NCBI RefSeq assembly: GCF_900112135.1 | Contig: NZ_FOLC01000013.1 | Location: 62,001-126,000, forward strand | Source: Collimonas sp. OK412 | GTDB taxonomy: Bacteria > Pseudomonadota > Gammaproteobacteria > Burkholderiales > Burkholderiaceae_D | Direction of reading: 5' to 3' | DNA length: 64,000 bases | Shown here: piece after piece, positions 35,028 through 44,069 of the stretch | How positions within the stretch are numbered: the stretch's first letter is position 1 | Layout of the letters: each line of letters opens with the position of its first letter | Position numbers and translations under genes: made by a program | The notes under the pieces: generated by a model | Database searches by the model: none | What the model was told of the DNA's origin: nothing | What the model saw: only the letters and a program-made list of their open reading frames with translations

Positions 35028-35916
35028 ACATCTTCCGCTGGGACGCTGGGTCGACCAGTTCGTCCATTACATACTCGATAAGCACGGCAACAGTTTCGAC
35101 AGCTTCGGCAATGCCATCAGCTGGTTTGCCGAAACCATCGAGCACGGCCTGCAGGTTTTGCCGCTCTGGCTGCTGATGGGCTTTTTCATCGTGCTGGGCA
35201 TCTGGCGCGTCGGCTTCAAGTTCGCGCTGTTCACCGTGGTGTCTTTCTTCGTCATCTATAACACAGGGTTCTGGGACCAGACCATCGTCACCCTGGGGCT
35301 GACCATTTCGTCGACCCTGATCAGCCTGGCGCTGGGCATCCCGGTCGGGGTCTGGGCCGCCAAGAGCAAACGGGTGGCGATGGTGGTGCGTCCTATCCTG
35401 GACCTGATGCAGACCATGCCGGCCTTCGTCTACCTGATCCCGGCCGCCATGATGTTCGGCCTGGGCCGGGTGCCGGGCATATTGTCCACCGTGATTTTTG
35501 CGATGCCGCCGGCGGTGCGCCTGACCGCGCTCGGCATCCGCCAGGTCAACAACGAGATCGTCGAAGCCGGCCAGGCTTTCGGCTGCACCGGCTGGCAGCT
35601 GCTGTACAAGGTGCAGTTCCCGAACGCCTTGCCGTCGATCATGGCCGGCATCAACCAGACCATCATGATGGCGCTGTCGATGGTGATCATCGCTTCCATG
35701 GTGGGCGCCGGCGGCCTCGGCAACGATGTGCTGGCCAGCATCCAGCGGCTCGACATCGGCCTCGGCTTCGAGAGCGGCCTGAGCGTGGTGCTGCTGGCGA
35801 TCATCCTCGACCGCATCACCGAAAGTTTCGGCCGCACGCCGGAAGCCGGCAAGGTGCAGCGCTTTTTCCGGCTGCGCAAATGGTTTCGCAAGAGCCCTGC
35901 GCTGGCCGCCGGCTAA
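35020..35916 (+). CDS. Quaternary amine ABC transporter permease (ProW/CbcW type)
   Basis: The 298-residue inner-membrane permease has about six hydrophobic segments. The ABC coupling loop is in EAGQAFGCTGWQLLYKVQFPNALPSIMAG, with the family-typical PVGVWAAKSKR and QTMPAFVYLIPAAMMFGLG. Only 20 residues at most are quoted per motif in the literature sense: the key coupling helix is around residue 190. It overlaps the ATPase gene by 8 bases and precedes gbdR by 84 bp. A binding protein gene follows the regulator (37267), giving an ATPase-permease-regulator-binding protein order similar to the Pseudomonas cbc/gbdR region. Confidence 0.9.
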   Translation: MSEHLPLGRWVDQFVHYILDKHGNSFDSFGNAISWFAETIEHGLQVLPLWLLMGFFIVLGIWRVGFKFALFTVVSFFVIYNTGFWDQTIVTLGLTISSTLISLALGIPVGVWAAKSKRVAMVVRPILDLMQTMPAFVYLIPAAMMFGLGRVPGILSTVIFAMPPAVRLTALGIRQVNNEIVEAGQAFGCTGWQLLYKVQFPNALPSIMAGINQTIMMALSMVIIASMVGAGGLGNDVLASIQRLDIGLGFESGLSVVLLAIILDRITESFGRTPEAGKVQRFFRLRKWFRKSPALAAG

Positions 35917-36000
35917 GGGCAGGGGAAAAGGGCAGCAACAGATAGCAGCAACGTGATCCGCGCCGGAGGTCCGGCGCCGGTAGCCATAGATGGAGGCAGG

Positions 36001-37104
36001 ATGTCTTCGTACCAAGCCGCTTCGAAGCCGGGAACGCCGGCAACGCCCACGCTGCCGCCGGGCGCCGCGCCGGCGCCGGTGCTGCACTTCGGTTTCCTGA
36101 CCTTGCCGAATTTCTCGATGATTGCTTTCGCCAGTGCGATTGAAGTTTTGCGCATGGCCAATTACATCAGCCGCCAGACCCTGTACCGCTGGTCGGTGAT
36201 CAGCATCGACGGCGCGCCGGCGCAGGCCAGCAACGGCTTGCCGATTACGCCGACGCTGACCCTGGAGCAGGCCGGCACGCCGGACATCCTGTTTGTCTGC
36301 GGCGGCGTCAAGATCCATGAGGCGGTCAACGACAAGCTGAACGCCATGCTGACCCAGCTGGCGCGGCGCAACGTCAAGCTGGGCGGCATCTGCACCGGCA
36401 GCTACGCGCTGGTCAAGGCCGGCCTGATGAACGGCTACCAATGCGCCATCCACTGGGAAAACATTTCCGCCCTGCGCGAAGAATTTCCGCGCGTGCTGTT
36501 TACCGAGGGATTGTTCGCGGTAGACCGCGACCGCCTCACCTGTTCCGGCGGCACCGCCCCCATCGACCTGATGCTGAACCTGACTGCCAACCGCTACGGC
36601 AAGACGCTGGCGGCAGAGATTTCCGAGCAGTTCATCCTGGAACGCATACGCGACGGCGCTTACCAGCAGCATATCCCGATTGCCGCCCGGCTCGGCTTCA
36701 GCCGCAAGGAGCTGATCGAAGTCGCCAGGCTGATGGAAACCCACATCGAAGAAACCCTGTCCTTTGAAGAAATCGCCAGGCTGGTGGGTTTGTCGCAACG
36801 CCAGCTGCAGCGCATGTTCAAGTATTACCTGGACGTCACGCCTACCCATTATTACCTGCAGCTGCGCTTGCGGCGCGCACGCGAGCTGCTGCTGCAGACC
36901 ACCATGTCGATCATGAGCGTGACGGTGGCTTGCGGGTTCCAGTCGTCCTGCCATTTCAGCAAGGCGTATCGCAACCAGTTCGGCCGTTCTCCCAGCAGCG
37001 AACGGCACCTGCGCCATCCCTACCTGTCCGCGGTCGACGAACTGCCGCCGTTGCCGGCCTTGCCGCTGGCGGTGGACGAGCTGTTTGACGCCGGCAGGCA
37101 ATAG
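36001..37104 (+). CDS. gbdR: GbdR-like AraC/GlxA-family regulator of betaine catabolism
   Basis: The 367-residue regulator (the same length as Pseudomonas GbdR) has a DJ-1/PfpI-like sensor (about 35-225, with GGICTGSYALVKAGLMNG) and an AraC DNA-binding domain (about 255-350, with FEEIARLVGLSQRQLQRMF and VTVACGFQSSCHFSKAYR). GbdR activates glycine betaine and dimethylglycine catabolism genes when these ligands are present. Position inside the transporter cluster supports the name. GGAGG lies 5 bases before ATG 36001. The product at 17143 is a paralogue, so the assignment of GbdR between the two is probable, not certain. Confidence 0.82.
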   Translation: MSSYQAASKPGTPATPTLPPGAAPAPVLHFGFLTLPNFSMIAFASAIEVLRMANYISRQTLYRWSVISIDGAPAQASNGLPITPTLTLEQAGTPDILFVCGGVKIHEAVNDKLNAMLTQLARRNVKLGGICTGSYALVKAGLMNGYQCAIHWENISALREEFPRVLFTEGLFAVDRDRLTCSGGTAPIDLMLNLTANRYGKTLAAEISEQFILERIRDGAYQQHIPIAARLGFSRKELIEVARLMETHIEETLSFEEIARLVGLSQRQLQRMFKYYLDVTPTHYYLQLRLRRARELLLQTTMSIMSVTVACGFQSSCHFSKAYRNQFGRSPSSERHLRHPYLSAVDELPPLPALPLAVDELFDAGRQ

Positions 37105-37266
37105 CATGTCGCAATCGGTCTAAAGCCCAGCCCGGATGCGATGTAATTTCTTACCTGTACCGGTACGCATGATTTATTCCTGTTGCGTCTGCGTGCATGC
37201 CCTTTCCATTCATCTTGTGCCGATGCCTGCATCGGACTGTCATCTTTGTTTCAGGAGAAAAAAGCA

Positions 37267-38211
37267 ATGAAATCATTCAGCTTGATGGTCGCCGGCGCCG
37301 GCGTGGCGTGCAGCCTGCTGGCGCCGGTGCAGGCGCAGGAACCGAGATCGTGCCAGACCGTGCGTTTCGCCGATGTCGGCTGGACCGACATCGCCGCCAC
37401 CACCGGCCTGGCTTCCGCCGTGTACGAGGGCCTGGGCTACCACACCAGCAAGACCATCGCCTCGGTGCCGATCACCTTTGCCGGCGTAAAGAACAAGCAG
37501 ATCGACCTGTTCCTCGGTTACTGGGCGCCGACCATGGATCCCATCATTGCCCCCTTCGTCAAGGAAAAATCGCTCAAGGTGCTGCCTACGCCGAACCTGA
37601 CCGGCGCCAAATACACGCTGGCGGTGCCGACCTATGCCTACGATGCCGGCCTCAAGACCTTCGCCGATATCGCCAAGTACTCGAAAGAACTGGACGGCAA
37701 GATCTACGGCATCGAACCCGGCAACGACGGCAATGCGCTGATCCAGGGCATGATCAGCAAGAACCAGTTCAACCTGAAGAATTTCAAGATGGTGGAATCG
37801 AGCGAGGCCGGCATGCTGATCGAGCTGGGGCGGGCGGTCAAGCAAAAGAAATGGATCGTGATCCTGGGCTGGGAACCGCATCCGATGAATGTGCAGCAAA
37901 AGATCAGCTACCTGAGCGGCGGCGACGATGTATTCGGCCCCAATTTCGGCGAGGCCAAGGTGTACACCGTGGCGGCTACCGACTATGCGGCGCGCTGTCC
38001 GAACGCCGACAAGCTGGCCGGCAACCTGCAGTTTTCCACCGGCATCGAAAACCAGCTGATGGGACGCATCATGGACAAATCCGATCCCAAGGCCGCGGCC
38101 AAGGAGTGGCTGAAGAAGAATCCCGAGATCCTGGACAAGCTGCTGGCCGGGGTCAAGACCTTCGACGGCAAGGACGGCCTGCCGGCGGTCAAGACTTCGC
38201 TGGGGCTGTAA
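37267..38211 (+). CDS. Choline/betaine ABC transporter substrate-binding protein (CbcX/ChoX type)
   Basis: The 314-residue periplasmic protein has a signal peptide (about 1-22, ending APVQAQ) and an OpuAC/ChoX-type fold. CQTVRFADVGWTDIAATTG, LFLGYWAPTMDPII and ILGWEPHPMNVQ carry aromatic residues that could box a trimethylammonium head group. Two cysteines (near 27 and in YAARCPNAD) match the ChoX-type pattern. AGGAG precedes ATG 37267 by 10 bases. Choline is the likeliest ligand by family; betaine is possible. Confidence 0.88.
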   Translation: MKSFSLMVAGAGVACSLLAPVQAQEPRSCQTVRFADVGWTDIAATTGLASAVYEGLGYHTSKTIASVPITFAGVKNKQIDLFLGYWAPTMDPIIAPFVKEKSLKVLPTPNLTGAKYTLAVPTYAYDAGLKTFADIAKYSKELDGKIYGIEPGNDGNALIQGMISKNQFNLKNFKMVESSEAGMLIELGRAVKQKKWIVILGWEPHPMNVQQKISYLSGGDDVFGPNFGEAKVYTVAATDYAARCPNADKLAGNLQFSTGIENQLMGRIMDKSDPKAAAKEWLKKNPEILDKLLAGVKTFDGKDGLPAVKTSLGL

Positions 38212-38265
38212 CGGCGTAATGTTTTCCGGCTTCCATCTTCATAATTAATAACTGGAGGAGACACA

Positions 38266-39468
38266 ATGTCTGAAAATCGTGGCGTGGTTTATATCGAGCA
38301 GGGCAAGGTCGAAATACAGTCGATCCCGTTTCCCAAGCTCGACAATCCGCAAGGCAGGAAAATCGAGCATGGCGTGATCCTGAAAGTGGTTTCCACCAAC
38401 ATCTGCGGTTCCGACCAGCACATGGTGCGCGGCCGCACTACCGCCCAGGCGGGGCTGGTGCTGGGCCATGAAATTACCGGCGAAGTGATCGAGGTCGGTT
38501 CCGATGTCGAAACCATCAGGAAGGGCGACCTGGTTTCAGTACCCTTCAACGTCGCCTGCGGCCGCTGCCGCACCTGCAAGGAACAGCACACCGGCGTCTG
38601 CGAAACCGTCAATCCGGCGCGCGCCGGCGGCGCTTATGGCTATGTCGACATGGGCGGCTGGATAGGCGGCCAGGCCGAGTACGTGATGGTGCCTTACGCC
38701 GACTTCAATTTGCTGCGTTTCCCCGACAAAGAGCAGGCGATGGGCAAGATCCGCGACCTGACCTGCCTGTCGGATATCCTGCCGACCGGCTACCACGGCG
38801 CGGTGACGGCTGGGGTCGGCCCCGGCGCCACGGTGTATGTCGCCGGCGCCGGTCCGGTCGGCCTGGCTGCGGCAGCCTCGGCGCGCTTGCTGGGAGCGGC
38901 GGTGGTGATCGTCGGCGACGTCAATCCGCTGCGGCTGGTGCATGCGCGCAGCGTCGGTTTTGAAACGGTCGACCTGTCCCTCGATGCGTCGCTGGGCGAG
39001 CAGATCACGCAGATCCTGGGCGTGCCGGAAGTCGATTGCGCGATCGACTGCGTCGGCTTCGAGGCGCGCGGCCACGGCCACGCCGGGGCGCAGTCGGAAG
39101 CGCCGGCGACCGTGCTCAATTCGCTGATGGAGGTGACCCGCGTGGCCGGCAAGATCGGCATCCCGGGTCTGTACGTGACCGACGATCCGGGCGCCGTCGA
39201 CAGCGCCGCCAAGCGCGGCAGCCTGAGCATCCGCCTTGGACTGGGCTGGGCCAAGTCGCACAGCTTCCATACCGGGCAGACGCCGGTGATGAAATACAAC
39301 CGGCAGCTGATGCAGGCGATCCTGTGGGACCGCATCAAGATCGCCGAGATCGTCGGCGTTGAAGTCATCACCCTGGACCAGGCGCCGGCCGGTTACCAGC
39401 AGTTCGATGCCGGCGCGCCGAAGAAGTTTGTCATCGATCCGCATCGCTTGCTGCAAAAAGCCGCCTGA
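38266..39468 (+). CDS. fdhA: Glutathione-independent formaldehyde dehydrogenase
   Basis: The 400-residue zinc alcohol-dehydrogenase-family enzyme oxidises formaldehyde to formate with NAD. The catalytic zinc site is seen in STNICGSDQHMVRG and GHEITGEV, the structural zinc cysteines in CGRCRTCKEQHTGVC, and the NAD motif in GAGPVGLAAAASARLLG (about residue 178-194). It resembles Pseudomonas putida FdhA. Formaldehyde comes from GbcAB, DgcAB and part of SoxBDAG flux, so this enzyme detoxifies the pathway's one-carbon product. GGAGGAG precedes the ATG. Confidence 0.93.
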   Translation: MSENRGVVYIEQGKVEIQSIPFPKLDNPQGRKIEHGVILKVVSTNICGSDQHMVRGRTTAQAGLVLGHEITGEVIEVGSDVETIRKGDLVSVPFNVACGRCRTCKEQHTGVCETVNPARAGGAYGYVDMGGWIGGQAEYVMVPYADFNLLRFPDKEQAMGKIRDLTCLSDILPTGYHGAVTAGVGPGATVYVAGAGPVGLAAAASARLLGAAVVIVGDVNPLRLVHARSVGFETVDLSLDASLGEQITQILGVPEVDCAIDCVGFEARGHGHAGAQSEAPATVLNSLMEVTRVAGKIGIPGLYVTDDPGAVDSAAKRGSLSIRLGLGWAKSHSFHTGQTPVMKYNRQLMQAILWDRIKIAEIVGVEVITLDQAPAGYQQFDAGAPKKFVIDPHRLLQKAA

Positions 39469-39523
39469 GCAATCTCGGCTTGATGGCCTGCTGACGGTCT
39501 TTTTTTGCGCCGTCAGGGGCCGC

Positions 39524-40612
39524 TCACGCAGGCGCCAGCAGCGCCTGGAACTGGTCCAGGATCGCGACAATCCTGTCGCTGGATAAAGACAGCAGCGCCT
39601 CTCCCACATACCACTCGACATAACTCTGCTGCGGCAAGGCCGCATGCCTGGCTTCGCCGAACAGCCAGACACCGTGTTCCCTGGCCAGCTGGTTGCGGGC
39701 GGCGTTTGCTGCATCGCGGTCGACCGGCAGGTAGAGATGCAGCATGTTGCAATGCGGCTGCCGCGGATTGACCTGCCACAGCGGGTAGCGCGCCAGCAGC
39801 TGGTACAGCTCCCGGGTGCGCTGCAGGTAGGCCGGCATGCGCGCCAGTTTTTCATCGAAGCGCATTGCCGCCGCCACTACATAGGGTGAGCGCTGGTAGA
39901 CGTTGCCGCCCAGCCGTTTCATCCATGCCGAGGTGCGGCCGATGAAATCGCGGCTGCCCAGCAGCATGGCGCCGCCCAGGCCGCCGATGCCCTTGTAGAA
40001 CGAGACGTACGCGCTGTCGAAGCCGGCCGCCACGCTGTCCAGCGGTTTGCCGTAGCCGGCGGCAGCTTCCCACAGGCGGGCGCCGTCCAGGTGCAGATGA
40101 ATGTGTTGTTCGCGGCAGTATCGCTTGACCGCTTCCAGTTCTTCCCATGCCGGCAGCTGGCCGCCGATTTCACGCATGGGCAATTCGTACAGCGCAGCTC
40201 CCAGGCGGTCAGGGATGGCTTTCAGGTCATCGACCGTCCATGGCCGGTGCGGGTTGCCGACATTGAGCGCGGTGAAATGGTCAAGCAGCTGGTAATTGCT
40301 GTTTTCATGCAGCAAGACATGCGCGGTGGGATGCAGCGCCGCCAGCGGATTGTTCCTGTCCTGGCAAGCGATGCGAAGCGCGACGGCCTGGGCAAGCGTT
40401 CCGGTAATCACGAAGCGGGCAGCTTCGAAACCCAGCAGCGCCGCGACCTTGTTTTCAAAATCCTGGAGCAGGGCGCCTTCGCCGTAGCTGTCGTGCTGGA
40501 TGCCGTGCGCCTGGCACCAGGCGGCCATCTCGGCAAAATCCTGGGCGGCAGGACGCGGCGCGGCGCCGGAAAAGAAGGTATGGCATTGATTGCGCAGATC
40601 GGCGTTTGACAT
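39524..40612 (-). CDS. Threonine aldolase-like PLP enzyme (beta-eliminating lyase family)
   Basis: The 362-residue PLP fold-type I enzyme of the threonine aldolase family would cleave threonine or related beta-hydroxy amino acids to glycine and an aldehyde. The PLP lysine lies in VSFYKGIGGLGGAML, preceded by the Asp in HLHLDGARLWEAA. Start codons at 40612, 40660 and 40678 are all possible; 40612 gives the usual family N-terminus (NADLRNQCHTFFSGAAPR). It reads against fdhA and sdaA and could add glycine to the pool handled by glyA/sdaA. Exact substrate is uncertain. Confidence 0.8.
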   Translation of the reverse strand: MSNADLRNQCHTFFSGAAPRPAAQDFAEMAAWCQAHGIQHDSYGEGALLQDFENKVAALLGFEAARFVITGTLAQAVALRIACQDRNNPLAALHPTAHVLLHENSNYQLLDHFTALNVGNPHRPWTVDDLKAIPDRLGAALYELPMREIGGQLPAWEELEAVKRYCREQHIHLHLDGARLWEAAAGYGKPLDSVAAGFDSAYVSFYKGIGGLGGAMLLGSRDFIGRTSAWMKRLGGNVYQRSPYVVAAAMRFDEKLARMPAYLQRTRELYQLLARYPLWQVNPRQPHCNMLHLYLPVDRDAANAARNQLAREHGVWLFGEARHAALPQQSYVEWYVGEALLSLSSDRIVAILDQFQALLAPA

Positions 40613-40788
40613 GGCTTGCGGTTCAGGCCCGTGGGCCAGGGTTAGGAAGGGGATTGCCATCTTACCCGGATTCAGCATCCCGGCTGAACATGTCTAATTG
40701 GTAATATTCCGGGATTCGGCTTATGCCCTACAAGAAAATGTCATCGCGTCCCACCGGTGACTTGGCCGTAGAATTAAATATTGTCGTG

Positions 40789-40817
40789 CTTGTCGGAAAA
40801 GGACAAACACTTGTCAG
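40789..40817 (+). promoter_or_regulatory. Candidate AraC-type operator upstream of sdaA-sox
   Basis: CTTGTCGG (40789-40796) and CTTGTCAG (40810-40817) are direct repeats exactly 21 bp apart. The second-site word CYYGTCAG and the offset match the pair before glyA. A third GTCG is at 40783. Function inferred. Confidence 0.45.
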
Positions 40818-40886
40818 CTACGGAAAATAGGCCAGCCTGTGCAAGGACAAAATGATGCCAAGGAATAGCACTGCAACCGATTGCCG

Positions 40887-40922
40887 ATTGTGGCTTAAAT
40901 TGTGGCTTGAATTGTGGCTTGA
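40887..40922. repeat. 12-bp tandem repeat, three copies
   Basis: ATTGTGGCTTAA at 40887 is followed by two exact copies of ATTGTGGCTTGA (40899-40922). It is a small direct repeat likely to vary by slippage. Confidence 0.85.
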
Positions 40923-41075
40923 AGCCAAGTCCGGATCGGGGCTGTTGCGCTGTACCCTGGCGTTGTCGTGTCTCGTGCGCTGCTTGCCGTTGGCCGGGAA
41001 AAATACTTCAACCCACCCAGGAGTTGTCATGAACGTTAGCACCATGTTTTGCCAGTGTATCCAATCGGGTTTCCT

Positions 41076-42467
41076 ATGAACATCAGCACATTCGATTTAT
41101 TCAAGGTCGGCATCGGCCCCTCCAGTTCGCATACGGTGGGACCGATGATTGCCGCCAATCGGTTTGCTGCGCATTTGCACGATAGCGGCCTGCTCGATGC
41201 GGTGCATGCGGTCAGGGTCGAGCTATACGGTTCGCTCGGCGCGACCGGCAAGGGCCACGGCAGCGACAAGGCAGTGCTGCTTGGACTGGAAGGCAACCTG
41301 CCGGACAACATCGACCCGGACCACGTCGAGCCGCGCCTGGCGGAAATCCGCAGCACCAGGAAACTGCTGTTGAACGGCAGCCATCCGATTGGCTGCGTGG
41401 AGAAAGAGCATGTACTGTTTTTCCGCCGCGAAGCCTTGCCGCAACATCCGAACGGCATGCGTTTTGTCGCCCTGGATGCTGCCGGCAGCGTGATCGCGGA
41501 AAAGGAATACTACTCGGTCGGCGGCGGTTTCGTGGTCAGCAAGGAAGGCCAGCGCGTCAACCTGGTGCAGGCGGGCAGCGTGCAAAGCGAAGGCGAGCTG
41601 CCGTATCCGTTCCATTCCGGCGACGAGCTGTTGCGCATGTGCGCTGAAAGCGGCCTGACGATTGCCGCGCTGATGATGGAAAACGAAAAGCATTGGCGTT
41701 CGGCGGAAGAAGTGCGGACCAAGCTGCTCGGCATCTGGGACGTGATGGCGGCGGCGGTCAAGCGCGGCTGTTCGATAGACGGTGAATTGCCGGGCCCGAT
41801 GCGGGTCAAGCGCCGCGCTTCCGAACTGTACCGGCAGTTGAAGGAGCGTTCCGAGGAATCGTTCACGGATCCTTTGTCCATGCTGGACTGGGTCAACCTG
41901 TATGCGATGGCGGTGAATGAAGAAAACGCCGCGGGCGGGCGGATCGTCACCGCGCCCACCAACGGCGCGGCGGGCGTATTGCCGGCGGTGCTGCATTACT
42001 ACACCAAGTTCATTCCCGGTTCGAATAAAGACGGGATCATGACCTTCATGCTGACGGCTGCAGCGATCGGCCTGATCTACAAGGAAAACGCTTCCATCTC
42101 CGGCGCTGAAGTCGGTTGCCAGGGCGAGGTCGGCGTCGCCTGTTCGATGGCAGCGGGAGCATTGGCGGCGGTCCAGGGCGGCACGCCAGAGCAGATCGAG
42201 AACGCTGCCGAAATCGGCATGGAACACAACCTCGGCATGACCTGCGACCCGGTCGGCGGCCTGGTGCAGATTCCCTGCATAGAACGCAATGCGATGGGCG
42301 CGGTGAAGGCAATCAACGCCGCCCGCATGGCCTTGCGCGGCAACGGCAAGCATTATGTGTCGCTGGACAATGTGATCAAGACCATGATGCAGACCGGCGC
42401 CGACATGAAGACCAAATACAAAGAAACATCACGTGGCGGTTTGGCGGTAAATGTCATCGAGTGCTGA
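41076..42467 (+). CDS. sdaA: L-serine ammonia-lyase (iron-sulfur type)
   Basis: The 463-residue single-chain serine dehydratase converts serine to pyruvate and ammonia. N-terminal [15 protein letters not shown] (beta domain) and the C-terminal alpha domain with [28 protein letters not shown] and [12 protein letters not shown] are present, including the cysteines that bind the [4Fe-4S] cluster. It completes the route glycine to serine to pyruvate. It is followed by soxB after 45 bp and is probably first gene of the sdaA-soxBDAG operon, as in Pseudomonas. The name sdaA is used generically; sdaB is equally usual. The ribosome site at ATG 41076 is weak. Confidence 0.92.
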   Translation: MNISTFDLFKVGIGPSSSHTVGPMIAANRFAAHLHDSGLLDAVHAVRVELYGSLGATGKGHGSDKAVLLGLEGNLPDNIDPDHVEPRLAEIRSTRKLLLNGSHPIGCVEKEHVLFFRREALPQHPNGMRFVALDAAGSVIAEKEYYSVGGGFVVSKEGQRVNLVQAGSVQSEGELPYPFHSGDELLRMCAESGLTIAALMMENEKHWRSAEEVRTKLLGIWDVMAAAVKRGCSIDGELPGPMRVKRRASELYRQLKERSEESFTDPLSMLDWVNLYAMAVNEENAAGGRIVTAPTNGAAGVLPAVLHYYTKFIPGSNKDGIMTFMLTAAAIGLIYKENASISGAEVGCQGEVGVACSMAAGALAAVQGGTPEQIENAAEIGMEHNLGMTCDPVGGLVQIPCIERNAMGAVKAINAARMALRGNGKHYVSLDNVIKTMMQTGADMKTKYKETSRGGLAVNVIEC

Positions 42468-42512
42468 GTAGTCGGCGGCAATAAACAGCGGTTCCGGAAC
42501 TTTGAGGAGTGT

Positions 42513-43757
42513 ATGAGCAATTATTCGATATTCAGCCTGATCCGCAACGGGCTCTCCTACCATGAGAACTGGCAGCGGGCCTGGAAAAGTCCGGAACCGA
42601 AAAAGGAATACGACATTGTCATCGTCGGCGGCGGCGGCCATGGCCTGGCTACTGCTTACTACCTGGCCAAGGTGCACGGCTTGCGCAATATCGCGGTGAT
42701 CGAAAAAGGCTGGATAGGCGGCGGCAACACTGCCCGCAACACCACCATCGTGCGCTCGAACTACCTGTGGGACGAGTCGGCCATGCTGTATGAAAAAGCC
42801 ATGCAGCTGTGGGAAGGTCTTTCGCAAGATCTGAACTACAACGTCATGTTCAGCCAGCGCGGCGTGATGAACCTGGCGCATACCCTGCAGGACGTGCGCG
42901 ATACCGACCGCCGCATCAACGCCAACTGCCTCAACGGCGTCGACGCCGAATGGCTGACGCCGGCGCAGGTCAAGGAAATCGTGCCGATCATTAACCTGAA
43001 CAGCCACTATCCGGTGCTGGGCGCTTCGTTCCAGCGGCGCGGCGGGGTGGCGCGGCACGATGCGGTGGCATGGGGCTTTGCCCGCGGCGCCGATGAGCGC
43101 GGCGTGGATATCTTGCAGAATTGCGGCGTCACCGGGATCCGGCGCGAGAATGGCGCGGTGACCGGGGTGGATACCGTCAAAGGTTTCATCAAGGCGAAGA
43201 AAGTAGCGGTAGTCGCCGCCGGCCATTCCAGTGTGCTGGCGGCGATGGCGGGCATCCGCCTGCCGCTGGAGAGCCATCCGTTGCAGGCGCTGGTGTCGGA
43301 ACCGATCAAGCCGATCATCGATACGGTGGTAATGTCGAATGCGGTGCACGCCTACATCAGCCAGTCCGACAAGGGTGACCTGGTGATCGGCGCTGGCGTC
43401 GACCAGTACACCGGCTACGGCCAGCGCGGCAGCTACCACGTGATCGAAGGCACGCTGCAGGCGATCGTCGAAATGTTCCCGGTGCTGAGCCGGGTCCGCA
43501 TGAACCGGCAGTGGGGCGGCATCGTCGATGTCTCGCCGGACGCTTGCCCGATCATTTCCAAGACTCCGGTCAAGGGTTTGTACTTCAACTGCGGCTGGGG
43601 CACCGGCGGCTTCAAGGCCACGCCGGGCTCGGGCTGGGTGTTCGCCCACACGATTGCCAACGATAATCCGCACCCCTTGAACGCTCCGTTTGCGCTGGAC
43701 CGTTTCTACAGCGGCCACCTGATCGACGAACACGGCGCCGCCGCCGTCGCTCACTAA
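42513..43757 (+). CDS. soxB: Sarcosine oxidase beta subunit
   Basis: The 414-residue FAD protein is the site of sarcosine oxidation in the heterotetrameric oxidase. The dinucleotide-binding motif [18 protein letters not shown] is at about residue 36. The histidine expected to hold FMN covalently is in [14 protein letters not shown] (about residue 173). GAGG lies 8 bases before the ATG. The following soxD starts 27 bp downstream; all four sox genes are in the usual B-D-A-G order. Confidence 0.96.
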   Translation: MSNYSIFSLIRNGLSYHENWQRAWKSPEPKKEYDIVIVGGGGHGLATAYYLAKVHGLRNIAVIEKGWIGGGNTARNTTIVRSNYLWDESAMLYEKAMQLWEGLSQDLNYNVMFSQRGVMNLAHTLQDVRDTDRRINANCLNGVDAEWLTPAQVKEIVPIINLNSHYPVLGASFQRRGGVARHDAVAWGFARGADERGVDILQNCGVTGIRRENGAVTGVDTVKGFIKAKKVAVVAAGHSSVLAAMAGIRLPLESHPLQALVSEPIKPIIDTVVMSNAVHAYISQSDKGDLVIGAGVDQYTGYGQRGSYHVIEGTLQAIVEMFPVLSRVRMNRQWGGIVDVSPDACPIISKTPVKGLYFNCGWGTGGFKATPGSGWVFAHTIANDNPHPLNAPFALDRFYSGHLIDEHGAAAVAH

Positions 43758-43784
43758 TTTCCGCTATCTGCCTGGAGATCCATC

Positions 43785-44069
43785 ATGTTATTGATTACCT
43801 GCCCTTGGTGCGGGCCGCGCGCCGAGAGTGAATTCCATTGCGGCGGCGAAGCCGACATCGCGCGTCCGCTGGACACCGAAAACATCAGCGACGAAGCCTG
43901 GGGCGACTATCTGTTCATGCGCAAGAATCCGCGCGGCGTGCACCGCGAGCAGTGGCTGCACAGCCATGGCTGCCGGCGCTGGTTCTTGGCCGAGCGCGAC
44001 ACCGTCACTTACGAATTCCTCGGCTACAGCAAGTTCGGCGAAAAGACTGAAACAGGGAGCGCAACATGA
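43785..44069 (+). CDS. soxD: Sarcosine oxidase delta subunit
   Basis: The 94-residue zinc-binding subunit begins LLITCPWCGPRAESEF, where the C-P-W-C pair (Cys6, Cys9) and the later histidine/cysteine in LHSHGCRRWF are the zinc ligands. It is required for assembly of the four-subunit oxidase. Its stop overlaps the soxA start by ATGA. Confidence 0.95.
   Translation: MLLITCPWCGPRAESEFHCGGEADIARPLDTENISDEAWGDYLFMRKNPRGVHREQWLHSHGCRRWFLAERDTVTYEFLGYSKFGEKTETGSAT

Larger units (their letters stand above)
40613..41075. other. Divergent intergenic control region before sdaA
   Basis: This 463-bp gap has no convincing gene. It holds a candidate operator (40789-40817) and a 3 x 12-bp tandem repeat (40887-40922). 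A minus-strand ORF over the repeat (encoding a Ser-His-Asn-rich peptide) is a by-product of the repeat. Confidence 0.7.

Noticed and set aside
34972-37107. 711-codon minus-strand ORF over permease and gbdR
   Set aside because: Antisense shadow spanning two well-defined genes, with no domain.
40818-41045. Minus-strand ORF encoding SSHNSSHNLSHN
   Set aside because: The peptide repeat is only the translation of the 12-bp tandem repeat.
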